DNA of 64,000 bases from Mycobacterium sp. Lineage in GTDB: Bacteria; Actinomycetota; Actinomycetes; Mycobacteriales; Mycobacteriaceae. Below, piece by piece: positions 55,266-64,000 of the stretch. The stretch spans positions 1-64,000 of the forward strand of contig JAOPWC010000034.1 in NCBI GenBank assembly GCA_025965895.1, written 5' to 3'. The notes below the pieces were generated by a model. It was not told the origin of the DNA. It saw nothing but the letters and a program-made list of their open reading frames with translations, and made no database searches. Each line of letters opens with the position of its first letter. The stretch's first letter is position 1. The translations under genes were made by a program, and so were the position numbers.

Positions 55266-55637
55266 ATGCCGAGCGCCGACGATTACACCCGGACCGTCAA
55301 CCGCTACCTCGAGCTGGTGGCCAAAGGCAGCGCCGATGAGCTGACCGCGCTGTACGCCCAGGACGCGACCATCGAAGATCCGGTGGGATCCGATGTGCGG
55401 CAGGGTCCCAGCGCGATCCACGAGTTCTACGCGGCGATCGAAAACCTCGACAAGGAAACAGAATTGGTGTCGTTGAAGGTGGTGGGCAACCAGGCTGCGT
55501 TCCTGTGGCGGCTGCGGCTGCTGGCCGGGGGCGCCAACACTCAGGTCGAGCCGATCAGCCTGATGACGTTCAATGAAGACGCGAAGATCACGTCGATGCG
55601 GGCCTTCTGGTCACCCGCCGACCTGACGGTGCCTTAG
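55266..55637 (+). CDS. Ketosteroid isomerase-like protein (NTF2 fold)
   Basis: 123 residues that align without gaps to bacterial delta5-3-ketosteroid isomerase as I recall it for the first 60 residues: Y14 and D38 (ATIEDPVGS) are at the same numbers, and GPSAIHEFYAAIENL follows. The oxyanion aspartate of PIDHF, however, is replaced by serine (EPISLMTF, S98). It may be a steroid isomerase of altered mechanism or a relative with a new substrate. It follows the DUF255 gene by ten bases, probably in the mca operon. Confidence 0.8.
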   Translation: MPSADDYTRTVNRYLELVAKGSADELTALYAQDATIEDPVGSDVRQGPSAIHEFYAAIENLDKETELVSLKVVGNQAAFLWRLRLLAGGANTQVEPISLMTFNEDAKITSMRAFWSPADLTVP

Positions 55638-55653
55638 TCCCGTCGCTGGGCGC

Positions 55654-56388
55654 TCAGAACGCTGCGAACCACATCGCGATGTAGTGGCAGATCGCGGCCA
55701 CCGCGGTGCAGGCGTGGAAGAACTCGTGGTGACCGAACGTCGTGGGCCACGGGTTCGGCCACTTCAACCCGTACAGCACGCCGCCGATGCTGTACAGCGC
55801 GCCGCCGACGGCCAGTAGCACCATCGCCGAGACCCCCGCCCCCTGCACGATGGGCTCTGCGAACCAGATCGCGACCCAGCCCAACAACAGATACAGCGGC
55901 ACCCCGACCCAGCGCGGCGCCGAGGGCCACAGCATCTTCAACGCGACTCCGGCGAGCGCTCCGCTCCACACGATCCGGAACAGCAGGGTCCCGGAATCGC
56001 GCGGCAAAGCCAGCAGCGCGAACGGCGTGTAGCTGCCGGCGATGAAGACGAAGATCATCGAGTGGTCGGCGCGTTTCATCCATTTCCGTGCGGATGCTGA
56101 CTTCCAGTACACGCGGTGATAGGTACCGCTGACCGCGAACATCGCGACGATCGTCGTCGTGTAGATCAACGTGGCCAGCCCTGCGCGCGTCGACTGCGCC
56201 GCCCACGACACCGACACGAGCGCTGCGCCCGCGACGAGCGCGACGGCGGCGCCGTAGACGTGAATCCAGCCGCGGAGCCTCGGTCTTCCGATGAACTGTG
56301 CGACGCCTGCGGCGACTGCCTCGGGTAAGTCCTCAGCTTGTGAGGTCGGCGGATGTGATTGATCGAAGTCGGCGGTACCAACGGTCAT
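55654..56388 (-). CDS. Hemolysin III/PAQR-family membrane protein (Rv1085c-type)
   Basis: 244 residues, seven TM helices. [10 protein letters not shown], a second site in [17 protein letters not shown], and [15 protein letters not shown] near the end give the conserved histidines (metal-site pattern) of the hemolysin III/progestin-receptor family. Function in bacteria unclear (membrane homeostasis or hydrolase). Divergent from the Z-FPP synthase gene. Confidence 0.88.
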   Translation of the reverse strand: MTVGTADFDQSHPPTSQAEDLPEAVAAGVAQFIGRPRLRGWIHVYGAAVALVAGAALVSVSWAAQSTRAGLATLIYTTTIVAMFAVSGTYHRVYWKSASARKWMKRADHSMIFVFIAGSYTPFALLALPRDSGTLLFRIVWSGALAGVALKMLWPSAPRWVGVPLYLLLGWVAIWFAEPIVQGAGVSAMVLLAVGGALYSIGGVLYGLKWPNPWPTTFGHHEFFHACTAVAAICHYIAMWFAAF

Positions 56389-56443
56389 CTAGCCTCCATT
56401 GCCCGCAATCGCAATTCCGCGTGCCACAGTAGTCTGGCTTTTT

Positions 56444-57253
56444 GTGGAGATCATTTCGCCGCGCCTCAAGGAGCCGGTGTATCGGCTCTACGAGATGCGT
56501 CTTCGCCAAGGGTTGGCCAAGTCGAAGTCTGAGCTGCCACGCCACATTGCGGTGCTATGCGATGGTAACCGGCGCTGGGCACGTGAGGTCGGCTACGCCG
56601 ACGTGGCCTACGGCTATCAGGTGGGCGCGGCGAAGATCGCCGAGATGCTGCGCTGGTGCCAGGAAGCCGGCATCGAGATGGCCACGGTCTATCTGCTGTC
56701 GACGGAGAACCTGCGCCGGGACCCCGATGAGATCGCCGCGTTGATCGAGATCATCACCGACGTCGTGGAGGAGATTTGTGCTCCGGCGAACCGCTGGAGC
56801 GTGCGCACCGTCGGCGATCTGGAGCTGATCGGCGAAGAGCCGGCCCGCCGGCTGCGGGAGGCCGCGGAGTCCACCCGAGGCAACACCAATTCGGCCAATT
56901 CGGCAGGCAACTTCCACGTCAACCTCGCGGTCGCCTACGGCGGCAGGCAGGAGATCGCCGACGCGGTGCGTGCCTTACTGGGCAAGGAACTCGCCAACGG
57001 CTCCACGCCCGAGCAGATGATCGACGCCGTCACCGTCGACGCGATCTCGGAAAACCTCTACACCTCGGGCCAGCCCGATCCCGATCTGGTCATCCGCACG
57101 TCCGGCGAGCAGCGACTCTCCGGCTTTCTGCTGTGGCAGAGCGCGTATTCGGAGATGTGGTTCACGGAGGCCTACTGGCCCGCGTTCCGACGGGTCGACT
57201 TCCTGCGTGCGCTGCGTGATTACAGCGCGCGACACCGCCGTTACGGCCGCTGA
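56444..57253 (+). CDS. Short-chain Z-prenyl diphosphate synthase (Rv1086-type)
   Basis: 269 residues, very like Rv1086, which makes omega,E,Z-farnesyl diphosphate, the first step to decaprenyl phosphate needed for cell wall arabinogalactan. Motifs: IAVLCDGNRRWA with the metal aspartate, YLLSTENL and VIRTSGEQRLSGFLLWQS. The start is GTG 56444 (VEIISPRLKEP), collinear with Rv1086. A short Asn/Ser-rich insertion (NTNSANSAGN, near residue 147) is the main difference. Confidence 0.9.
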   Translation: MEIISPRLKEPVYRLYEMRLRQGLAKSKSELPRHIAVLCDGNRRWAREVGYADVAYGYQVGAAKIAEMLRWCQEAGIEMATVYLLSTENLRRDPDEIAALIEIITDVVEEICAPANRWSVRTVGDLELIGEEPARRLREAAESTRGNTNSANSAGNFHVNLAVAYGGRQEIADAVRALLGKELANGSTPEQMIDAVTVDAISENLYTSGQPDPDLVIRTSGEQRLSGFLLWQSAYSEMWFTEAYWPAFRRVDFLRALRDYSARHRRYGR

Positions 57254-57264
57254 CAGGGTCATCC

Positions 57265-57351
57265 GCTCTTCGCGCAAGCGCTCATCGGGGCCGTCTGCTC
57301 TTCGCGCAAGCGCTCATCGGGCCCATCTGCTCTTCGCGCAAGCGCTCATCG
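57265..57351. repeat. Three direct repeats with a 32-bp period
   Basis: GCTCTTCGCGCAAGCGCTCA plus TCG begins at 57265, 57297 and 57329, the 23-bp core identical each time and separated by nine-base variable pieces. Between the Z-FPP synthase stop and the next gene, 20 bases from its start. A near copy (GCGAGCGCTCATCG) is at 60336. The core includes the palindrome AGCGCT. No cas genes are near; not CRISPR. Confidence 0.9.
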
Positions 57352-57370
57352 CCGTGCCACACTTAACTTC

Positions 57371-58741
57371 ATGGCTGCGCTCTCAGCGGTGGTGTTCACG
57401 CTGAGTTGGTGGCTGGGGCTGTACCTGCTGGCGCGCGATCCCCGCAAACCGGTCCTGGCGCTGGCCGCGCTCGGGTTGACCAGCTTCGCGATCGTGGTCG
57501 CGCTCGACGCCGTACGCGTCTTTAGCCCCGCGCAGGCTGACGTTCTCAGCCGGATCGAGATCTATCTCGTCGCGGTGCCCGCGATCGCGTGGTTCGCCGT
57601 GCTCGTCGAGCTGTCGCGGCCGTGTGACAGCTGGCGCCGGCGTGGCGCCGAGGCGCTGCTCGTGACACTTGTCGCGGCGGCGGCGTTCGCCGGCGCTGTC
57701 ACCGCCGGCAGCGTGGCGGGGCCATTGCGCGCCGGGCACTGGGTGATGTTCGCGGTGATCTCCCTGTCCACGCTTGGCGCGATGGTCGCCGCGGTTGTTC
57801 GGCCGTCGCAGCCGGTTTCGGTGGCGGGCGTCGTGATCGTCGCCACGCTGTTTTTCGCGCTCGGCAACGCGATCCTGGTGATCCCGCTCGGTCTGGTGCC
57901 CAGCTGGCTGGCGCTGGCTTCGACGGGGTGTGATGTCGCGCTGCTCGGCTTGGCGGTCGCATTGTGGGATGCCTTCGACGAGGGCCAGGCACTGCGGGCC
58001 GACATGCTGCGGTCTTTCGCCGCCACAGTGGTGGTCGCGGCGTTGTTCGGCGGCCAGGCGCTGGTGGGGCTGCAGATGGCGGGGACGGACGCGACGGCCA
58101 AAACCGCACTGACGGTCCTGCTGTTCACGATCCTCGCGGTCGCGGTCGCGATCCATGTCCTCTCCGACCCGCTGGCCGGGCTGCTCGACCGGCTCGCATT
58201 CTGGAAGTCCCCTGCGCTGCGGGCCGACCGCGCCGCGCTGCGCAGCACCGAGGCGGCGCTGCCACTGCGCTCCGCAAGCCCGCTCGACGACATCGACGAC
58301 GACGACTTTGCCCGCCTCACCCGTAGGGCGCTCGGCCACTACGGGGATCTGTCGAAGCTTGTCGCCAGCCCGCTGACCGCGCTGCCCGTCGTCGACCATC
58401 GGCTCGCCGCGCGCGGTGCACCTGATCAGCCGCTGGAGCGGGCCAATGAGCTCAAGGCGCTGCTGGCCGACAGCATCGCGAGGCTGAAACCGCGCGACGG
58501 CGACGACTTCGGCACCACAGACGAGTGGCGCCACTACAACGCGCTGTATTTCCCCTATGTCGTCGGTGTGCGGGCCTACGCGCAGAATGCAACGGCCGCA
58601 GGCCTTGACCCGGTAGCGCGGCAGGCGTGGCAGTGGTTCGTCACCGAGGTGCCGCAGCGTTCGCTGCACAACTGGCAGAACGCCGCCGCGCGGGTGATCG
58701 CCGCCGATCTGCGGGCCAGGGTGGCGGTCGCGCAGTTCTAG
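57371..58741 (+). CDS. Unknown seven-helix membrane protein
   Basis: 456 residues. Seven TM helices in the first 270 (like sensor domains of the 7TM type), then a cytosolic domain of about 185 residues with DDIDDDDFARLTRRALGHYG and DEWRHYNALYFPYVVGVRAY. There is no kinase, cyclase or HTH motif that I recognise. Preceded by the 32-bp repeats, which may act as its promoter region. Located where M. tuberculosis carries PE_PGRS genes. Could be a membrane sensor. Confidence 0.6.
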   Translation: MAALSAVVFTLSWWLGLYLLARDPRKPVLALAALGLTSFAIVVALDAVRVFSPAQADVLSRIEIYLVAVPAIAWFAVLVELSRPCDSWRRRGAEALLVTLVAAAAFAGAVTAGSVAGPLRAGHWVMFAVISLSTLGAMVAAVVRPSQPVSVAGVVIVATLFFALGNAILVIPLGLVPSWLALASTGCDVALLGLAVALWDAFDEGQALRADMLRSFAATVVVAALFGGQALVGLQMAGTDATAKTALTVLLFTILAVAVAIHVLSDPLAGLLDRLAFWKSPALRADRAALRSTEAALPLRSASPLDDIDDDDFARLTRRALGHYGDLSKLVASPLTALPVVDHRLAARGAPDQPLERANELKALLADSIARLKPRDGDDFGTTDEWRHYNALYFPYVVGVRAYAQNATAAGLDPVARQAWQWFVTEVPQRSLHNWQNAAARVIAADLRARVAVAQF

Positions 58742-58845
58742 CCGACGCGAGTGGCAGTGTTTGGCAGTGCGCGGCGTCGATATGGCAGTGGACGCTGACC
58801 AGCATCAAGGGTGTTCGACCGACAACCTCGCCAAGGAGCACCCAG

Positions 58846-59256
58846 ATGACCACTGTCACCACCCGCCCCATTTCCTCCTCGACCGACGCGCTGCTGCGCT
58901 TCGCGTTGCGCGCCGACGCCACGATCACCGGGTTCGCCGGGTTGCTCGGCGCGGCGTTCGCCAACCCGCTTTCGTCGCTCACCGGGCTCTCGCCCAGCAC
59001 CGAATATTTCATCGGGGCGGCGTTCGTGGCCTATGGCGTGGCGGTGTTCTACCTGGCCGCGCTGCCTTCGCTGCGCGCCGTCGGCATTGCGATCAGCACG
59101 GCCAACGTCCTGTGCACAGCGGCGACGCTGTTGATCGTGCTGGCCGATGCCGCGCCGCTGACGGAGGCCGGCATCGCGGTCACCCTGGCCACCGGGGTGT
59201 ACACCGCGTTCTTCGCCTACCTGCAATACCTCGGAGTGCGCCGTCTGAAGGCGTGA
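58846..59256 (+). CDS. Four-helix membrane protein (136 aa)
   Basis: ATG 58846 follows a strong AAGGAG; the longer frame to 58627 belongs to the upstream gene region. Four TM helices (about 22-40, 50-68, 76-98, 105-125), no catalytic motifs. Ends 11 bases before a large terminator hairpin. Unknown function. Confidence 0.7.
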   Translation: MTTVTTRPISSSTDALLRFALRADATITGFAGLLGAAFANPLSSLTGLSPSTEYFIGAAFVAYGVAVFYLAALPSLRAVGIAISTANVLCTAATLLIVLADAAPLTEAGIAVTLATGVYTAFFAYLQYLGVRRLKA

Positions 59257-59267
59257 CTCCCGCATTA

Positions 59268-59307
59268 ACCGGTGCGGGCGCCGTCGTAAGGGCGGCCCCG
59301 CACCGGT
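59268..59307. terminator. Strong bidirectional hairpin
   Basis: ACCGGTGCGGG (59268-59278) pairs with CCCGCACCGGT (59297-59307), 11 bp perfect, and CGCC/GGCG extends the stem inside with a two-base bulge. It lies between the convergent membrane-protein gene and coaA. Confidence 0.85.
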
Positions 59308-59336
59308 CACCTGCGTCTGCTCCCGGCTAACCGCCG

Positions 59337-60272
59337 CTACAACTTGCGCAGCCGCAGCCGGTTGATGGAGTGGTCGGCGTCCTTGCGTAGCACCAGTGTG
59401 GCCCGCGGGCGGGTGGGCAGGATGTTCTCGATCAAGTTGGGCCGGTTGATCGAGCGCCAGATCTCGCGGGCGGCTGCGACGGCCTGCTCGTCGTTCAGCG
59501 CGGCGTAGTGGTGGAAGTGCGACGCCGGGTCGGCGAACGCCGTCGACCGCAGGCCCAGGAACCGCGAGCTGTACCACTGCTCGATGTCTTCGATCCGCGC
59601 GTCGACGTAGATCGAGAAGTCGAAAAGGTCCGACACCATCAGCGTCGGACCGGTCTGCAATACGTTGAGTCCTTCGAGGATCAGGATGTCCGGGTGCCGC
59701 ACGATCTGCTTTTCGCCCGGCACGATGTCATACAGCAGATGGGAGTACACCGGTGCGCACACCTGGTCGGCGCCGGATTTGACCGCGGTGACGAAGCGCA
59801 ACAGCGCACGGCGGTCGTAGCTCTCCGGAAATCCCTTGCGGTGCGTGATGTTTCGGCGCGTGAGCTCGGCGTTGGGGTAGAGGAACCCGTCGGTGGTGAC
59901 GAGGTCGACACGCGGGTGGTGCTCCCACCGGGCCAGCAGCGCCTGCAGAACGCGTGCGGTGGTGGATTTGCCGACGGCAACGCTGCCTGCGACCCCGATG
60001 ACGAACGGCACCGGCCGTTCGGGCGGGTGCTGCTCGCCGAGGAACTCCGCGGTGGCCGCGAACAGCCGTTGCCTCGCGGCGACCTGCAGGTGGATGAGCC
60101 GGGCCAAGGGCAGGTACACCTCGGCAACCTCGACAAGGTCCACCTGCTCGCCGAGGCCCCGCAGCCCGACCACTTCCTCTTCCGTCAGCGACAGAGGGGT
60201 CGACCTACGCAACGCACGCCACCGCTCCCGGTCGAACTCCACATACGGGCTCGGCTCGCTCGGCCGCGGCAT
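59337..60272 (-). CDS. coaA: Pantothenate kinase CoaA
   Basis: 311 residues (Rv1092c has 312). P-loop [21 protein letters not shown], and [11 protein letters not shown] are the type I pantothenate kinase motifs. First step of coenzyme A synthesis. ATG 60272 starts at [15 protein letters not shown], which matches the family N-terminus; the frame above is not coding. Divergent from the DUF885 gene. Confidence 0.95.
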   Translation of the reverse strand: MPRPSEPSPYVEFDRERWRALRRSTPLSLTEEEVVGLRGLGEQVDLVEVAEVYLPLARLIHLQVAARQRLFAATAEFLGEQHPPERPVPFVIGVAGSVAVGKSTTARVLQALLARWEHHPRVDLVTTDGFLYPNAELTRRNITHRKGFPESYDRRALLRFVTAVKSGADQVCAPVYSHLLYDIVPGEKQIVRHPDILILEGLNVLQTGPTLMVSDLFDFSIYVDARIEDIEQWYSSRFLGLRSTAFADPASHFHHYAALNDEQAVAAAREIWRSINRPNLIENILPTRPRATLVLRKDADHSINRLRLRKL

Positions 60273-60335
60273 GGGGTCAGTCTTGCAGGGACTTCGCTCA
60301 AGTGAGAGGTCGGGGCTGCGCACTCTGCTGCTGAT

Positions 60336-60349
60336 GCGAGCGCTCATCG
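60336..60349. repeat. Solitary copy of the 57265 repeat core
   Basis: GCGAGCGCTCATCG differs at one position from the end of the 57265 repeats. It is placed 13 bases before the DUF885 start, in the coaA divergent gap. Possibly a shared operator. Confidence 0.4.
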
Positions 60350-60361
60350 CGTCCGGTTAGC

Positions 60362-61576
60362 GTGATCGACATGGACCCCGCCACGCTGATCCGCGAATAT
60401 CTGCTGCTCGGCTTGCGGTTCGACAAGGTGGAATCCGGCTACGTTGATTCCTACACCGGCGATCCGGCACTGCGCCGGATGGTGGACGACGAACCGGCGC
60501 CCAACCCTGCCGACCTCGCCAGACAGGCTGAGCGGCTGGGGGCGGAGCTGCGGCCGGGCGACGGCTTAGAGCAGGCCCGCGCGGATTACATCGCGGCGCA
60601 TCTACGAGCGCTGGCGTGCGCGGGTCGCAAGTTCGCGGGCGAGCCCGTCAGCTTCGTCGACGAGGTTCACGGCTACTTCGACGTGCGCATCAGCACGGGC
60701 GACCCGGAGCGCTATCGCGACGCGCACGCCCGCCTCGACGAAGCCCTCGGCGGCTCGGGCCCGCTGGCCCAGCGGATGCGGGCGTACCGCACTGCCGATG
60801 AGATCCCGCGGCAGCGGCTGGGTGACTGCATCGAGGCGTTCTCCAGCGCGCTGCGGGACCGCGTCCGCGTCCAATACCCGCTCCCCGAGGGCGAGACGAT
60901 CGTCTACCAGATCGTCACCGACCAGGCGTGGTCGGGCTTCAACTACTACGAAGGCAGCTACCGGTCGACCGTCGCGGTGAACGCGGACATCAAGCAACAG
61001 ATGTCGAACCTGCCGCGATTGGTCGCGCACGAATCGTACCCGGGCCACCACACCGAGCACTGCCGCAAGGAGGCGGGCCTGGTGCAGGGCAAGGGCCACA
61101 CTGAGCAGACGATCTTCCTCGTCAACACCCCACAGTGCCTGATGGCGGAGGGTCTGGCGGACCTGGCGCTGCATGCGGCAATCGGACCTGGCTGGGGGAG
61201 TTGGGCCGCCGACATCTACGCCGACCTCGGCCTGCGATTCGACGGCGGGCGGGCCGAGGCGATCAGCGAGGCGTCTTCGGCGCTGGCCGACGTACGCCAG
61301 GACGCGGCGCTGATGCTGCACGACGAACACCGTGACGCCGACGACGTGGCGGCGTACCTGTCGCGCTGGCTGCTGGTCGACGACGCCCGCGCCGGACAGA
61401 TGCTGAGATTCTTGTCGTCGCCGCTGTGGCGGGCTTACACCAGCACCTACGTCGAGGGCTACCGGCTGCTTCGCGGCTGGCTCGACGGCCGGCCGGCCGG
61501 AATCAGCCTCACGCAGCGCTTCACCCGCCTGCTCGACGAGCCGCTCATCCCGTCGGCCCTAGACTGGCGGGCGTGA
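60362..61576 (+). CDS. DUF885 family zinc-motif protein
   Basis: 404 residues. The motif [10 protein letters not shown] (near residues 221-230) is the DUF885 variant of a zinc-peptidase site, with a second glutamate further along ([10 protein letters not shown]). Probably a metallopeptidase or aminoacyl hydrolase. GTG 60362 or ATG 60371 could be the start. Its stop overlaps the glyA GTG (GTGA), so they are coupled. Confidence 0.8.
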   Translation: MIDMDPATLIREYLLLGLRFDKVESGYVDSYTGDPALRRMVDDEPAPNPADLARQAERLGAELRPGDGLEQARADYIAAHLRALACAGRKFAGEPVSFVDEVHGYFDVRISTGDPERYRDAHARLDEALGGSGPLAQRMRAYRTADEIPRQRLGDCIEAFSSALRDRVRVQYPLPEGETIVYQIVTDQAWSGFNYYEGSYRSTVAVNADIKQQMSNLPRLVAHESYPGHHTEHCRKEAGLVQGKGHTEQTIFLVNTPQCLMAEGLADLALHAAIGPGWGSWAADIYADLGLRFDGGRAEAISEASSALADVRQDAALMLHDEHRDADDVAAYLSRWLLVDDARAGQMLRFLSSPLWRAYTSTYVEGYRLLRGWLDGRPAGISLTQRFTRLLDEPLIPSALDWRA

Positions 61577-63045
61577 CCGCAGCACCACACACAGACTCGA
61601 CCGCGACGACTTCCGGGCTCGGCGCCGAATACGCCCAGACCGCCAGTACCGCCTATCGGGCGGCACTGCAGGTCATCGAGTCCGTCGAACCGCGCATCGC
61701 CGAGGCAACGCGCAAAGAGCTTGCCGACCAGCGGGATTCGCTCAAGCTGATCGCCAGCGAGAACTATGCCTCCCCCGCGGTGCTGCTGACGATGGGCAGC
61801 TGGTTCTCGGACAAGTACGCCGAGGGCACGATCGGGCACCGGTTCTACGCGGGATGCCAGAACGTCGACACAGTGGAGGCCGTCGCCGCCGAGCACGCGC
61901 GCGAGCTGTTCGGCTCGCCGCACGCGTACGTCCAACCGCATTCGGGCATCGACGCCAACCTCGTCGCGTACTGGGCCATCCTCGCCACCCGGGTCGAAGC
62001 GCCTGCCCTGGCCGAGGCCGGCGTCAAGCACGTCAACGACCTGTCCGAGTCGGACTGGGAGCAGCTGCGCGCCAGGCTCGGCAACCAGCGGCTGCTCGGC
62101 ATGTCACTCGACGCCGGCGGTCATCTCACCCACGGCTTCCGCCCCAACATCTCAGGCAAGATGTTCTACCAGCACAGCTACGGCACGGATCCGGCCACCG
62201 GCCTGCTGGATTACGATGCCGTCGCCGCCGCCGCGCGTGAGTTCAGGCCGCTGATCCTGGTCGCCGGGTACTCGGCCTACCCGCGCCGCATCAACTTCGC
62301 GACGATGCGGGAGATCGCCGACGAGGTGGGCGCCACGTTGATGGTGGACATGGCGCACTTCGCCGGTCTGGTGGCGGGCAAGGTGTTCACCGGGGATGAG
62401 GACCCGGTGCCCTACGCGCACGTCACGACCACCACGACGCACAAGTCGCTGCGTGGACCGCGCGGCGGGATGGTGCTGGCGACCCCGGACTACATCGACG
62501 CCGTCGACAAGGGCTGCCCGATGGTGCTCGGCGGGCCGTTGGCTCATGTCATGGCCGCCAAGGCAGTTGCGCTGGCGGAAGCACGTCAACCGGCGTTCGG
62601 CGCCTACGCCCAGCGGGTGGCCGACAACGCCAAGGCCTTGGCCGACGGATTCCTGCGGCGTGGGGCGCGGCTGGTCACCGGCGGCACCGACAACCACATC
62701 GTCCTGCTTGACGTGACGTCGTTCGGGCTGACTGGACGTCAGGCCGAGTCGGCGCTGCTGGACTCCGGCGTGGTGACGAACCGTAACGCGATCCCGGCCG
62801 ATCCCAACGGCGCCTGGTACACCAGCGGTATCCGCTTCGGCACCCCGGCCCTGACCACCCGCGGTTTCGGGGAGGCCGAATTCGACCGGGTGGCCGAGCT
62901 GGTGGTCGACGTGCTCACCAACACGTCGCCCCAGGGCACTTCGAAGGCCAAGTACACGCTGGCCGACGGGACGGCGCAGCGGGTACACGCCGCCGCGAGC
63001 GAGCTGCTCGCGGCCAAGCCGCTCTATCCCGGACTGACGCTGTAG
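61573..63045 (+). CDS. glyA: Serine hydroxymethyltransferase, long divergent type
   Basis: 490 residues. [56 protein letters not shown] and the PLP lysine in [14 protein letters not shown]. Makes glycine and methylene-tetrahydrofolate from serine. It is about 65 residues longer than M. tuberculosis GlyA1 and has the ASTAYRAAL start, the [15 protein letters not shown] insertion and SLRGPRGG of the long, Chlamydia-like SHMT type. It occupies the position of glyA1 (Rv1093). GTG 61573 overlaps the previous stop. Confidence 0.9.
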   Translation: MTAAPHTDSTATTSGLGAEYAQTASTAYRAALQVIESVEPRIAEATRKELADQRDSLKLIASENYASPAVLLTMGSWFSDKYAEGTIGHRFYAGCQNVDTVEAVAAEHARELFGSPHAYVQPHSGIDANLVAYWAILATRVEAPALAEAGVKHVNDLSESDWEQLRARLGNQRLLGMSLDAGGHLTHGFRPNISGKMFYQHSYGTDPATGLLDYDAVAAAAREFRPLILVAGYSAYPRRINFATMREIADEVGATLMVDMAHFAGLVAGKVFTGDEDPVPYAHVTTTTTHKSLRGPRGGMVLATPDYIDAVDKGCPMVLGGPLAHVMAAKAVALAEARQPAFGAYAQRVADNAKALADGFLRRGARLVTGGTDNHIVLLDVTSFGLTGRQAESALLDSGVVTNRNAIPADPNGAWYTSGIRFGTPALTTRGFGEAEFDRVAELVVDVLTNTSPQGTSKAKYTLADGTAQRVHAAASELLAAKPLYPGLTL

Positions 63046-63113
63046 CCCGGCAGAACCCCGATACCGCCGAGCCGGATTTTACGAAACCCTTAGAGTCGGG
63101 TTAGTGTAACCGC

Positions 63114-63941
63114 ATGGCACAGAAACCTGTGATGACACCGCTGATGGCCGAATTGGAGCCGGTCGTCAAGGAGAGCTGGGACCGGCATCTGGCCACCGCG
63201 AACATGTGGTACGCGCACGACTTCGTGCCCTTCGAGCGCGGCGAGAACTTCAAGATGCTGGGCGGCCGCGACTGGGATTCGTCGCAGGTCACGCTGCCCA
63301 CGCACATCACCGACGCGCTGGAAGTCCTTCTGATCACCAAGGACAACCTCTCGGGCTATCACCGCGAGTTCGTCGAGCACTTCATCCTGGAGGACGCGTG
63401 GGGCGACTGGATCGGGCGCTGGACCGCCGAGGAGAACCTGCACGCGATCGTGATCCGCGAATACCTGGTTGTTACCCGCGACATTGATCCGGTGGCCAAC
63501 GAGATGGTCCGCGTCGAGCATGTGATGAAGGGCTACCGTGCCGACTACTTCAGCAAGATCGAGACGCTGGTGTTCATGGCGCTGCGCGAGCGGACGTTCG
63601 CGGTGTACTGCCGGCGGCTGGCCGAGCAGATCGAGGACCCGACGCTGCGCGGGATGATCGAGGTCATCGCGAATGACGAGGAACGCCACGAGGAGTACTT
63701 CGTCAACCTGGTGGCCGCGTGCCTGCGGATCGAGCCGGAGGAGACCGTCGCCGCGGTCGCCGCTCGGGCGGCCGAGATGCACGTGGTCGGCGCCGACATC
63801 GACGCCTACAAGGACAAGGTGGCGAACATCGCCGAGGCGGGCATCTTCGATGAGGAACTGCTGCGCCGGTGTTTGTCGGATTCGATCACCGGGTGGGGTC
63901 TGGCGGACCGCCCGGAGATGAGCGGGTTCGTCGCTCGCTGA
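63114..63941 (+). CDS. desA2: Acyl-ACP desaturase DesA2
   Basis: 275 residues, exactly the length of Rv1094. A di-iron fold: the glutamates and histidine are in EENLHAIVI and NDEERHEEYF, with others in the N-terminal helices (FILEDAW). Introduces or supports double bonds in fatty acyl-ACP for mycolic acid synthesis. Start ATG 63114. Confidence 0.93.
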   Translation: MAQKPVMTPLMAELEPVVKESWDRHLATANMWYAHDFVPFERGENFKMLGGRDWDSSQVTLPTHITDALEVLLITKDNLSGYHREFVEHFILEDAWGDWIGRWTAEENLHAIVIREYLVVTRDIDPVANEMVRVEHVMKGYRADYFSKIETLVFMALRERTFAVYCRRLAEQIEDPTLRGMIEVIANDEERHEEYFVNLVAACLRIEPEETVAAVAARAAEMHVVGADIDAYKDKVANIAEAGIFDEELLRRCLSDSITGWGLADRPEMSGFVAR

Positions 63942-64000
63942 GACGCGGCGCGCCAGAAGGCACGCGCGGCGCGACCGGAGTAGCGTCGTGTGTCGATGGC
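63942..64000. other. Right end of the window, no complete gene
   Basis: 59 bases after desA2. In M. tuberculosis phoH2 follows; nothing here proves its start, though the last bases (GTGTGTCGATGGC) could be a start region. Confidence 0.3.

Noticed and set aside
57265..57351. CRISPR array
   Set aside because: Only three units, spacers of nine bases and no cas genes; a direct repeat instead.
57383..58669. 428-residue minus-strand frame
   Set aside because: Antisense to the 7TM gene; rich in Arg/Gln/His.

Overview
The window is high-GC DNA from a Mycobacterium, most likely a rapid grower of the Mycolicibacterium type. The evidence is mycobacterium-specific content (mycothiol amidase Mca, DesA2, proline-rich antigen Pra, LpqV, the short-chain Z-farnesyl diphosphate synthase) and gene order. 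From about 30.4 kb to the end, the genes follow, as I recall it, the Mycobacterium tuberculosis order Rv1062-Rv1094, without its PE_PGRS genes and with a few extra genes inserted. No rRNA, tRNA or CRISPR array was seen. All family and ortholog assignments come from reading the sequence and from memory; no database search was run.

Left part (1-17 kb, accessory): a frameshifted IS110-family transposase relic is followed by small secreted, HTH and membrane proteins. Next come a GT39 membrane glycosyltransferase, a GT2-GtrA glycosyltransferase and a TrcS/TrcR-like two-component system. A HAD phosphomutase-GH65 phosphorylase fusion is read divergently from trcR. GCTGTGA-type repeats with an 11-bp period lie in the trcR/GH65 promoter gap and again upstream of the glycosyltransferase pair, suggesting one regulon. 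A CsbD stress protein, an EthD-domain protein, a beta-propeller protein and two tandem acyl-CoA ligases follow.

Middle (17-30 kb): a complete potassium-uptake operon on the minus strand (kdpF-A-B-C-D-E), preceded by a 27-residue membrane microprotein that overlaps kdpF. Read divergently from it is a second, orphan KdpA with altered filter loops and no canonical start at the expected place. Two short proteins related to the diaminopimelate-decarboxylase barrel follow; both lack the PLP lysine and the EPGR motif. This KdpA2 plus pseudoenzyme cluster is the most unusual unit in the window.

Right part (29-64 kb, conserved): alpha/beta hydrolase and patatins, a drug-efflux type ABC pair, LpqV, a cysteine dioxygenase-rhodanese pair, EchA8/EchA9, FadA3, an SGNH esterase, LipU, Cbs, Pra and MetB (sulfur amino acid metabolism), GreA, Mca (mycothiol detoxification), a DUF255 protein, a ketosteroid-isomerase-like protein, a hemolysin III protein, Z-FPP synthase, CoaA, a zinc-motif DUF885 protein, a serine hydroxymethyltransferase of an unusual long type, and DesA2. 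Acyl-CoA dehydrogenase and GPP34 genes are inserted into this otherwise conserved order.
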